Source: Sulfurimonas sp.
GTDB lineage: Bacteria; Campylobacterota; Campylobacteria; Campylobacterales; Sulfurimonadaceae
Length of the DNA stretch: 24,351 bases
Assembly: GCA_022712845.1 (NCBI GenBank)
Contig: JAFLJV010000067.1
Location: 1 to 24,351, forward strand
Direction: 5' to 3'
Of the stretch, positions 1-6,397 are shown in pieces (within the stretch, counting starts at the first letter, position 1; every line of letters begins with the position of its first letter). The notes beneath the pieces are model-generated. The model saw nothing but the letters and a program-made list of their open reading frames with translations, did not search any database and had not been told where the DNA came from. The position numbers and the translations under genes were made by a program.

Positions 1-3
1 TAT

Positions 4-1506
4 CTACTGCTGTCTTTTATTGAACCCTGACGTTCCTTGTTTATTTTGTATTTCAATATTTTTAGAATATGGTTTTAAATAACTTGGAACTGCTCTACCC
101 TTTAGTTTCATCATATCTTCAAGCATGTTTTGTGCTACCATCTCAGTAGATAATTTTTTAACCTCACTTAGAAATATAAAGAGCAGTTCTCCAAGCCTTT
201 GAAGTGAGATTTTATAAGTGGAATTTGTTTTAGTATATATCCATAAACTAAATGCATAAAAATTCTCAAATACACTATCATTTTGCCAAATAAGCTTCAC
301 ACTTTGTTTAAAATTACCACTGTTGTAAGTTAAATCCCAAAACCTTGAAAATCTTTTCATAATCTGAATATCATTAAAACTTAGCTGTGAATTTTTTAAA
401 ATATCATAAGGTGGGATATCACTATACACCATACCAAACTCTATATCATGACGATTTATAAATGTACCAGAGAGCTTTTTTAGTATCCCTATTTGTATCT
501 CACAAGAACTAAGATTTACTAATTCATCAAGGTTAGCACCAAAATTCTCTAAAGACTCCCCAGGAAGACCAATAATTAGATCAAGATGGATATGAGCTTT
601 AGTTTCATTTTCTAAAAATTTTATATTTTCTTTTATTTTATCTAGTTTTAATTCTCTAGAGATATTTTTTGCAATTATTGGATTTAAAGTTTGTATCCCT
701 ATTTCTAGTTGTAAAGCACCTTTTGGGAATTGTACAATTTTTGATTTTATAGAGTCTGGAAAATGATCTGGAATAACTTCAAAGTGAGCAAAGTATGGAG
801 TTTTTTTATCTAAGAAAAAGTCTAAAAGTCTATTTGCTGTTTTCATATTTAAATTAAAAGTTCTATCTATAAACTTAAAATTTCTAGCACCTCTTTGCCA
901 TAAAGCTTCAAACTCTTCTAAAAGTTTATCAAGATCAAAAGCTCTCACTTTCTCATCCATAGATGAAAGACAAAACTCACACTCAAAAGGGCAACCACGA
1001 GAAGCTTCAACATAAAGATATCTATTTTTTATATCATCATCACTATAGTATTTATACGGTAGCTCTATATTTTTAAGTGAAGGCATACTCATTTTAATGA
1101 TTTTTTCTTTAGGAGAGTTGTCATTTAAAATATTTTTACATAACTCATAAAAAGCTAAATCTCCTTCACCTTGAATGATATAGTCAGCACTATCTAAATT
1201 TACACGAAAGGGTTCATGAGAAACTTCTGGTCCACCTAAGATTATAATTGTATCTGGAGATATTTTCTTTAAGATATGAGTTAGCTCACTTACTTGTGAT
1301 ACATTCCAAATATATACACCGATGCCAATAATTCTTGGAGAGTCGATAAGCAATTTTTCTGCGATAGTTTGAATAGCGTCATTGATACTAAATTCGAGTA
1401 TTTGGGCATTATTTTGTAATTCATTGAGGTTCGCATAAAGATATCGCAAGGCTATTGATGTATGTGAAAATCTTGAGTTTAAAGTGCTTAAAATGATTTT
1501 GTTCAT
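4..1506 (-). CDS. B12-binding-domain radical SAM protein (DUF4080-like)
   Basis: 500-residue protein. The first ~120 residues look like a B12-binding Rossmann domain (for example the stretch ending LGGPEVSHEP). They are followed by a radical SAM core whose iron-sulfur motif CPFECEFC gives Cys172, Cys176 and Cys179. The C-terminal ~150 residues resemble the DUF4080 tail of this class. Members are predicted cytosolic enzymes using a [4Fe-4S] cluster, S-adenosylmethionine and probably cobalamin; the substrate is unknown. The start ATG is at the right end of the gene, 208 bases from the divergent MFS gene, and the stop TAG lies at the window edge, so the gene is complete. If it does bind cobalamin, it is a possible consumer of the B12 made or imported by the genes at the other end of the window; that link is inference. 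Confidence 0.85.
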   Translation of the reverse strand: MNKIILSTLNSRFSHTSIALRYLYANLNELQNNAQILEFSINDAIQTIAEKLLIDSPRIIGIGVYIWNVSQVSELTHILKKISPDTIIILGGPEVSHEPFRVNLDSADYIIQGEGDLAFYELCKNILNDNSPKEKIIKMSMPSLKNIELPYKYYSDDDIKNRYLYVEASRGCPFECEFCLSSMDEKVRAFDLDKLLEEFEALWQRGARNFKFIDRTFNLNMKTANRLLDFFLDKKTPYFAHFEVIPDHFPDSIKSKIVQFPKGALQLEIGIQTLNPIIAKNISRELKLDKIKENIKFLENETKAHIHLDLIIGLPGESLENFGANLDELVNLSSCEIQIGILKKLSGTFINRHDIEFGMVYSDIPPYDILKNSQLSFNDIQIMKRFSRFWDLTYNSGNFKQSVKLIWQNDSVFENFYAFSLWIYTKTNSTYKISLQRLGELLFIFLSEVKKLSTEMVAQNMLEDMMKLKGRAVPSYLKPYSKNIEIQNKQGTSGFNKRQQ

Positions 1507-1530
1507 AAATGGAAGTTTAACATAATTTTC

Positions 1531-1555
1531 CCAGCCAAAAAGGGATAAAGGCTGG
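1531..1555 (-). promoter_or_regulatory. Inverted repeat in the leader of the radical SAM gene
   Basis: CCAGCC (1531-1536) and GGCTGG (1550-1555) form a 6-bp perfect stem with a 13-base loop, 25 bases upstream of the radical SAM start. The GC-rich stem stands out in very AT-rich DNA. There is no T-tract after it in the direction of the gene, so it does not look like a terminator. It could be a leader hairpin or an operator half-site pair. Confidence 0.3.
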
Positions 1556-1634
1556 ATAAATAATATTTGATAAATCTTAAAAATATCTTAATTATGGGGA
1601 GGGGTGATTAAACATAATTTAGATATTCAAAGTA

Positions 1635-1684
1635 TATTAATTATAAGTTAATAGGAAGTTAATCATAAGTTAACCATAGGTAAA
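1635..1684 (+). promoter_or_regulatory. 11-bp-phased TTAA direct repeats upstream of the MFS gene
   Basis: TTAA occurs at 1637, 1648, 1659 and 1670, exactly 11 bases apart, followed in the same phase by TAAA at 1681. Three of the units read AGTTAA (1646, 1657, 1668). Direct repeats with an 11-bp step are the usual binding pattern of OmpR/PhoB-family response regulators. The last unit falls where the -35 hexamer of the downstream TATAAT would be. A regulator-dependent promoter is inferred; phased A/T-tract curvature is the alternative. Confidence 0.45.
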
Positions 1685-1703
1685 CATATAAGGATGAGTT
1701 TGT

Positions 1704-1709
1704 TATAAT
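1704..1709 (+). promoter_or_regulatory. Candidate -10 element of the MFS gene
   Basis: A perfect TATAAT ends only 5 bases before the assigned ATG (1715). No recognisable -35 is present at the expected distance (the bases are TAAACA), which is where the last phased repeat lies. If this is the real promoter, the transcript would start at or next to the ATG (leaderless) or translation would begin further downstream. Confidence 0.4.
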
Positions 1710-1714
1710 GACAC

Positions 1715-2827
1715 ATGTCAATCTTATTATCCACCTTTTATTTTTTTTACTTCTCAATTATTGGAGTTTATATAATCTTTATGCCAAAAGTTTTGGCGAT
1801 GATAGGTTATTCTGCCAGTGAGATAGGGATACTTTTTGCAGCTGCTCCACTTGTACGTTTTTTAGTTCCTTTTGCTTTTATCAAAGGTTTAAAAATAGAT
1901 GCAACCACTTTTAATGTATCACTTTTGATACTATGCGTAAGTGCCATAGCTTTTTACTTTTCTATAAATAACTTTTATGCACTACTTTTTTCAAATATAG
2001 GTTTGGGAATAGGGCTTAGTTTAGTGCTTCCATATATAGAACTTATCTCATTAAAATACCTTGGAAAAGAGAGGTATGGAAAGATTAGACTGTTTGGTTC
2101 AGTTGGTTTTATTTTAGTAGCACTTGTTTTAGTAAAATTTTTATCATCTCCATATATCGCTCTTAATTATCTTTTAGTATTAAGTTTTACAACAGCTATA
2201 ACGGCTTTTATCATAGGTAAAAAAGTAAATGCACTACTTGATAAAAGTGAAGATATTCAAAATGATATAAGCATACTAAAAGACTGGAAATTATGGGCAG
2301 GACTTACATTTATGCAGATTAGTTTTGGTTCATTTTATAACTTTTTTACTATTTATGAAACAGATCATGGAATTAGTTTAGATATGACCGTGTATCTTTG
2401 GAGTTTTGGAGTTGTGGTTGAGATATTTATGCTCTATTTTCAGGGAGCTCTTCTTCGTAAAAATTTACTTCTTATACTTCAAATAACCACGTTTGCAACA
2501 GCTTTTCGTTGGTTATTATTATTTTTATTTCCGCAAAATTTAGGGGTGCTGTTTTTTACTCAAACCATACACGCTCTTAGCTTTGCACTATTTCACTCAG
2601 CTGCTATCAGTTACTTGTTTTATCTATATAAACATAAATCTTTAGCTCAACAATTTTTCTCGGGCATAACTTATGGGTTTGGTGCATTTATGGGAGCATT
2701 AATAGCTGGATATGTTTATGAGTTTTATCCAAAGTATCTATTTTTAAGTGCGACTTTTATCGCACTAATGTCATTTTATTTTTTATATTTATGGGGTCAA
2801 AAATTAAAAACAAAAGATGTTGTTTGA
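1715..2827 (+). CDS. Major facilitator superfamily permease (MFS_1-like)
   Basis: 370-residue, strongly hydrophobic integral membrane protein with about 11-12 predicted membrane segments, resembling the MFS_1_like group that includes phenylpropionate-permease-type transporters. Conserved-looking features are the early loop GYSASEIGILFAAAPLVR and the mid-protein GKERYGKIRLFGSVGF. The substrate cannot be read from sequence. The ATG at 1715 lacks a good Shine-Dalgarno; an AAGGATGAG lies ~17 bases upstream, and another ATG at 1708 is out of frame. The 3' end overlaps the convergent DUF481 gene by 31 bases. The 11-bp-phased repeats upstream suggest response-regulator control. Confidence 0.8.
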   Translation: MSILLSTFYFFYFSIIGVYIIFMPKVLAMIGYSASEIGILFAAAPLVRFLVPFAFIKGLKIDATTFNVSLLILCVSAIAFYFSINNFYALLFSNIGLGIGLSLVLPYIELISLKYLGKERYGKIRLFGSVGFILVALVLVKFLSSPYIALNYLLVLSFTTAITAFIIGKKVNALLDKSEDIQNDISILKDWKLWAGLTFMQISFGSFYNFFTIYETDHGISLDMTVYLWSFGVVVEIFMLYFQGALLRKNLLLILQITTFATAFRWLLLFLFPQNLGVLFFTQTIHALSFALFHSAAISYLFYLYKHKSLAQQFFSGITYGFGAFMGALIAGYVYEFYPKYLFLSATFIALMSFYFLYLWGQKLKTKDVV

Positions 2828-3552
2828 GTAAAATCTGATTTTTTGATACCTGTTGGTGGTCTGCTATCTACATCCCATGAAGTTTTAAATTTTAAAAACA
2901 ACTCTTTAAAAACATGAAGTTTCAATTCAAGTTGACTTGATTGAATATAATCACTAAAGTCATTAGTTTTAGGCTGGTAGTAAATGGTAGTTGAAAATTT
3001 AGATTTTTGGCTAAAATCAAGAGAGTAAGTGAGGTAAGTATTTAACCTTGCATTATCTTCATCAGGATCAGTAGCAGAATTTTTATATATGATGTTTTCA
3101 TAAAATCCACCTAAACCAAAATAACCATTTCCATCTTCAACAGAACTAAAGATTTTATATCTTAGTCCTGAACCAATTAAAGTTCTAGAGCTGATTTGCT
3201 TAAAATCATCACTTTGAACCTGCATAAATAACTCATACCTTAGATCTTGATTATCTGTAAGCGTATGTATATATCTAAGATGTAAGAAAAGTTTATTTGT
3301 ATCTTCAACCCCATTTGATTTACCATACTCACCAGAGATTTCGCCCCATGCTACATAGTCTATAGCTTCATCATAGGTAACTCGTAAAGAAGCTTTATAG
3401 TTATCTTTATCTGTGTTTCCTCTTTTGGTTTCAAGACCAACTTCAGCTTTTCCAGATATACCTGCTTTTTCCCCTATCTCTACAGGTGTAATAGTTACAA
3501 GTGCAAAAAGATATTGTGTTGTGATTAGTGTGATTAGTAATAGTTTTTTCAT
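2797..3552 (-). CDS. DUF481-family outer-membrane protein
   Basis: 251 residues with an N-terminal signal peptide (about residues 1-17), then GKAEVGLETKRGNTDKDNY, the repeated beta-strand pattern of the DUF481 (YdiY-type, 'salt-induced outer membrane protein') family. It ends in an aromatic residue (FVFNF), as expected of a beta-barrel inserted by the BAM complex. Function of the family is not established. It lies 24 bases downstream of the DUF309 gene on the same strand, so the two are probably co-transcribed. Its last 31 bases overlap the end of the convergent MFS gene. Confidence 0.85.
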   Translation of the reverse strand: MKKLLLITLITTQYLFALVTITPVEIGEKAGISGKAEVGLETKRGNTDKDNYKASLRVTYDEAIDYVAWGEISGEYGKSNGVEDTNKLFLHLRYIHTLTDNQDLRYELFMQVQSDDFKQISSRTLIGSGLRYKIFSSVEDGNGYFGLGGFYENIIYKNSATDPDEDNARLNTYLTYSLDFSQKSKFSTTIYYQPKTNDFSDYIQSSQLELKLHVFKELFLKFKTSWDVDSRPPTGIKKSDFTQTTSFVFNF

Positions 3553-3576
3553 AGGTAAAATAGTATCAAGATTTTC

Positions 3577-3900
3577 TTAATTTTCACTTTTTATCTTTTG
3601 AATATGTTGTATGATAAGATGATATTTTTCTATATGCACAGAGTCTATTTTATGGATGAGTTCTTTGTATTTAAGGTAAGTTTTCCAAGCTTTTTTTGAA
3701 GCCTCAGCTCTACCTCTTTTTATAAGCTCAAAACTAACAGCAGCATTTATAAAACCTTTTATTAGTTTTATCTCATCATCATCTTCAAATCTTTTTGGAA
3801 ACCAAATTAGCTCCAAATTCTCATGTGAATCATAATACTCCCCAGCATCAATTTGATGTATAAATGTATCTAAACATTGGTTATGCTCACTACTAGTCAT
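3577..3900 (-). CDS. DUF309 domain protein
   Basis: 107-residue helical protein with the DUF309 signature: YYDSHENLELIWF near the N-terminus, then LIKGFINAAVSFELIKRGR. DUF309 proteins are small cytosolic proteins of unknown biochemical role. No catalytic motif is visible beyond the conserved His/Glu of the SHENLELIW box. The ATG (3898-3900) is preceded by only a weak AGAAG. The next upstream stretch is one arm of a 9-bp inverted repeat (3907-3915 / 3960-3968) that might influence translation. It is the first gene of a likely two-gene unit with the DUF481 protein. Confidence 0.8.
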   Translation of the reverse strand: MTSSEHNQCLDTFIHQIDAGEYYDSHENLELIWFPKRFEDDDEIKLIKGFINAAVSFELIKRGRAEASKKAWKTYLKYKELIHKIDSVHIEKYHLIIQHIQKIKSEN

Positions 3901-3906
3901 CTTCTA

Positions 3907-3968
3907 AAACCATCATATTTTTTCTCCAATAACCCCTACCACCTTTAAGTGAGATACAGTGATGGTTT
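3907..3968. repeat. 9-bp perfect inverted repeat between DUF309 and the M20 peptidase gene
   Basis: AAACCATCA (3907-3915) is the exact reverse complement of TGATGGTTT (3960-3968), with 44 bases between. The left arm starts 7 bases upstream of the DUF309 ATG. In a DUF309 transcript starting to the right of 3968 it could fold into a long-loop stem over the ribosome-binding region; as DNA it could be a split operator in the divergent promoter region. Confidence 0.35.
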
Positions 3969-3985
3969 GGGTAATTCATAATAAA

Positions 3986-4014
3986 TTATACAATTTTTTG
4001 CTTTATGCTATAGT
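3986..4014 (+). promoter_or_regulatory. Candidate promoter of the M20 peptidase gene
   Basis: An extended -10 (TGCTATAGT, hexamer TATAGT at 4009-4014) lies 23 bases before the ATG, with a weak TTATAC at 3986-3991 at 17-base spacing. A clean AAGGA (4028-4032) then sits 5 bases before the ATG at 4038. Confidence 0.45.
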
Positions 4015-4037
4015 ATGAAAAAAATCTAAGGATTTTT

Positions 4038-5213
4038 ATGTCTACATACGATAAAGTAAAACCACTCTATAATGAAATAAAAGAGTACAGAAGATATCTT
4101 CATCAACATCCTGAAACTGCTTTTGAAGAGTTTGGTACTTCTGATTTTATAGCAAAAAAGCTTGAAGAGTTTGGTTTAGAGATTCATAGAGGTCTTGGAA
4201 AAACTGGAGTTGTAGCAACTTTAAAAGTTGGCACAAGTGATAAAAAAATAGCACTTCGAGCAGATATGGATGCTCTTGATATGCAAGAGTATGGTGATTT
4301 AGAGTATAAATCTAAATACGATGGTAAAATGCATGGATGTGGACACGATGGACATATGGCAATGCTTTTAGGAGCTGCAAAACATCTCACTCAAACTAAA
4401 AATTTTGATGGTACAGTATATTTTATCTTTCAACCAGCAGAAGAGATAAAAGGTGGTGCAAAAAAGATGATAGATGATGGTCTTTTTGAAAAGTTTCCAG
4501 CACAGAGTGTATGGGGTATGCATAATTTTCATGGCTTTGATATTGGAGAATTTGCTATTAAAACTGGAGCGATGATGGCTTCTTTTGATACATTTGAGAT
4601 AGAAATAATTGGCGTTGGTTGTCATGCAGGTATGCCTCACTTGGGCAAAGATCCCATAGTTGGTTCAGCTCAAGTTATAAATGCACTTCAAACCATAGCA
4701 AGTAGAAATACTGACCCACTAGATGCAGTTGTAGTTAGTGTAACTCAAATTCAAGGTGGTAGCACTTGGAATGTTATACCAAAATCTGTAACGCTAAGAG
4801 GAACTTTTAGATGTTTAAAAAAACAGACTCAAAAACAAACAAAAGAGATTATAGAAAAAATTGTCACAGCTACAACACAAGCACTTGGACTAGAAGTAAA
4901 CATAGCGTTTAACCCTCAAAACCTTCCATACCCTGTTACTATAAACAGTGATAAAGAAACTAAAATAGCACAAGAAGTTGCCATAGCTTTAGCTGGAGAA
5001 AAAAATGTAAATACTAACTTCCCTCCAAGCATGGGAGCAGAAGACTTTTCTATAATGCTTGAGCAAAAACCAGGATGCTACATATGGATAGGAAACGGAG
5101 CCATTAAAAATAACTGTGTACTTCACAATACCCAATATGATTTTAACGATGAAGCACTTGTTTGGGGAATCTCTTACTGGGTGGATTTAACTCAGAAATT
5201 GTTAAAAGTATAA
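4038..5213 (+). CDS. hipO: M20D-family amidohydrolase (hippurate hydrolase / N-acyl-amino-acid aminoacylase type)
   Basis: 391 residues, the usual length for this family. The di-metal ligand set is complete: Cys101 and His103 (in HGCGHDGH), catalytic Glu135 with ligand Glu136 (QPAEE), His162 (WGMHN) and His363 (LHNTQYDF). ADMDAL at 75-80 and the dimerisation-domain HAGMPHLGKDP are also typical. Such cytosolic enzymes hydrolyse N-acyl amino acids (hippurate in Campylobacter jejuni HipO); the real substrate could equally be an N-acetyl amino acid or N-acetyl-diaminopimelate. It appears to be a single-gene transcription unit ending 14 bases from the convergent toxin-antitoxin operon. Confidence 0.87.
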   Translation: MSTYDKVKPLYNEIKEYRRYLHQHPETAFEEFGTSDFIAKKLEEFGLEIHRGLGKTGVVATLKVGTSDKKIALRADMDALDMQEYGDLEYKSKYDGKMHGCGHDGHMAMLLGAAKHLTQTKNFDGTVYFIFQPAEEIKGGAKKMIDDGLFEKFPAQSVWGMHNFHGFDIGEFAIKTGAMMASFDTFEIEIIGVGCHAGMPHLGKDPIVGSAQVINALQTIASRNTDPLDAVVVSVTQIQGGSTWNVIPKSVTLRGTFRCLKKQTQKQTKEIIEKIVTATTQALGLEVNIAFNPQNLPYPVTINSDKETKIAQEVAIALAGEKNVNTNFPPSMGAEDFSIMLEQKPGCYIWIGNGAIKNNCVLHNTQYDFNDEALVWGISYWVDLTQKLLKV

Positions 5214-5227
5214 AGTTTTTTATATAT

Positions 5228-5524
5228 TTATAAAGCAGGTTTAAATTTTTCTTCTGTTAGTTGACCTGTAATATATTTATGTAAAATACTCTTTATAAAA
5301 GTTTGGTATTTTAGTCCCTCTTTCTCAGCCATCGCCTTAATTTTATCTAGTTCATTTGAAGAGATTCTAATATTCATTTTTGTTTCTTCTTTTTTTACAA
5401 ATGCTTTTGCTGATTTTTGAAGTACTTTACTGTTGTCTTTATCAGTTTTTATTTGATTTAAGTCTAAACCATCTAAAGATTCTAGTATCTCTTTTTCTTC
5501 ATTATCTATGTATCTATCATTCAT
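5228..5524 (-). CDS. CopG-like antitoxin of a BrnT-type toxin-antitoxin pair
   Basis: 98 residues. The N-terminal half (NDRYIDNEEKEILESLDGLD) resembles the flexible toxin-binding part of the CopG-type antitoxins that accompany BrnT-like toxins. The C-terminal half (MNIRISSNELDKIKAMAEKE, then GLKYQTFIKSILHKY) has the ribbon-helix-helix pattern. It is the second gene: its ATG is one base after the toxin stop, and its Shine-Dalgarno GGAG (7 bases upstream of the ATG) lies inside the last codons of the toxin, which predicts translational coupling. It likely neutralises the toxin and represses the shared promoter. Confidence 0.75.
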   Translation of the reverse strand: MNDRYIDNEEKEILESLDGLDLNQIKTDKDNSKVLQKSAKAFVKKEETKMNIRISSNELDKIKAMAEKEGLKYQTFIKSILHKYITGQLTEEKFKPAL

Positions 5525-5525
5525 C

Positions 5526-5792
5526 TTATTTCTCCATCAGATATTTAAATCTTCTATCTTTAAAAATTGTTTTTAAAACAAATTTATCATTGTCTATAAC
5601 ATAAGGAATACAATGCGGGTAATTATCAATGGCAATAACCATTAATCTTTGATTGGGATACTCTTTGGTATTTGGATGTGCAAAATCTAGTAATACACCA
5701 TCTTCAGAGATAATCTCAATAGCTTGCTCAAATGTTATTCCTCTTGTCTCAAATAAAATTTGATTTTTCTTTTCATTATATATGAATTCCAT
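5526..5792 (-). CDS. BrnT-like ribonuclease toxin
   Basis: 88 residues resembling the BrnT toxin family (RelE-fold ribonuclease). The usual start pattern is present (hydrophobic strand, then NEKKNQILFETRGITFEQA, corresponding to the N-x-x-K-x-G-V-S-F-E-E-A region), followed by the central strand LMVIAID and a basic C-terminus (FKDRRFKYLMEK) where BrnT carries its functional Arg/Lys residues. The canonical His of KHG is replaced (TRG), so activity is not certain. The toxin-first order matches brnTA operons. The start ATG lies right at the predicted transcription start, suggesting a leaderless mRNA. Confidence 0.68.
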   Translation of the reverse strand: MEFIYNEKKNQILFETRGITFEQAIEIISEDGVLLDFAHPNTKEYPNQRLMVIAIDNYPHCIPYVIDNDKFVLKTIFKDRRFKYLMEK

Positions 5793-5798
5793 AACTCA

Positions 5799-5827
5799 AT
5801 TATATTACATTGTGCGTACAAAGTCAA
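5799..5827 (-). promoter_or_regulatory. Promoter of the toxin-antitoxin operon
   Basis: On the minus strand TTGACT (5827-5822) and TATAAT (5804-5799) are separated by exactly 17 bases, the best sigma70-like promoter in the window. Only 6 bases separate the -10 from the toxin ATG, which places the expected transcription start at or one base before the ATG. Confidence 0.72.
5807..5824. promoter_or_regulatory. Operator-like palindrome between -35 and -10 of the toxin-antitoxin promoter
   Basis: The core TTGTGCGTACAA (5810-5821) pairs in 5 of 6 positions and extends to 7 of 9 over 5807-5824. It fills the spacer of the promoter above. Antitoxin binding here would block RNA polymerase; autorepression is the norm in brnTA-like operons. 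The site assignment is inference from position and symmetry. Confidence 0.5.
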
Positions 5828-5830
5828 TAT

Positions 5831-6187
5831 TTATATATTTTTTATAGCAAAAACACCTAGGCAAATTATGCCGCCTAAGAATCCACTAAATGCTAAAAAT
5901 GTGCTAAAGACGCCAATTACTAATTCAGTTTTTGCCATTTTTCTCTTCGCATGGCTATCCACTCCTAGCACTGAAAGAAAGTGAGTTATAACACTGCCAA
6001 GAATAGATATAAGAAATAATCCTATAGATATAGCAACTAATATTTTCCATTCTGGATTAGAGAATGTTTTTTCTAAAAAAGTGATAATGATTATTATGGA
6101 GCCTGTGCTTAAAGTGGTTAGGTGCTTTAAAAATGCTTGTTCCTGCTCATATGATGCAAGGTCTCTTCGTAAATCATGTTCATTCAT
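5831..6187 (-). CDS. Small membrane protein of unknown function
   Basis: 118 residues with a charged, helical N-terminus (DLRRDLASYEQEQ) and about three membrane segments: roughly 29-40 (SIIIIITFL), 49-71 (ILVAISIGLFLISILGSVI) and 91-114 (VIGVFSTFLAFSGFLGGIICL). A basic cytoplasmic loop, HAKRKMAK, lies between the last two. I do not recognise a family. It has its own likely promoter and ends 4 bases from the -35 element of the toxin-antitoxin promoter on the same strand, so read-through could feed that operon. Confidence 0.6.
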   Translation of the reverse strand: MNEHDLRRDLASYEQEQAFLKHLTTLSTGSIIIIITFLEKTFSNPEWKILVAISIGLFLISILGSVITHFLSVLGVDSHAKRKMAKTELVIGVFSTFLAFSGFLGGIICLGVFAIKNI

Positions 6188-6229
6188 TTGAATTGATTTC
6201 CTTTTATATATGTATAATTATTTATGCCC

Positions 6230-6257
6230 ATTATATTAAATCAACACTTAATATCAA
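6230..6257 (-). promoter_or_regulatory. Candidate promoter of the small membrane protein gene
   Basis: Minus strand TTGATA (6257-6252) and a perfect TATAAT (6235-6230) with a 16-base spacer. An AAGGA follows 11-12 bases before the ATG. Confidence 0.5.
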
Positions 6258-6371
6258 CAAATAAAAGAACACAAAAAATATTTTCTAAAAAGTATAAATA
6301 TTATTAACTATAATGGTTTCTTACTAGAGAGTTCTTAAAATTAAAAACAATTTCCACATCTTAATATAAAA

Positions 6372-6385
6372 CCTAAAACTTTAGG
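6372..6385. repeat. Short palindrome next to the helicase start
   Basis: CCTAAA and TTTAGG are perfect inverted arms with a 2-base centre. They abut a possible -10, TACAAT (6387-6392), which itself lies 5 bases before the helicase ATG. It may be an operator, or a small leader hairpin if transcription starts further upstream. Confidence 0.3.
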
Positions 6386-6397
6386 CTACAATTTAAT

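Noticed and set aside
4184..4640. Reverse-strand reading frames inside the M20 peptidase gene
   Set aside because: Shadows of a well-supported gene with intact metal-binding motifs; no family signal of their own.
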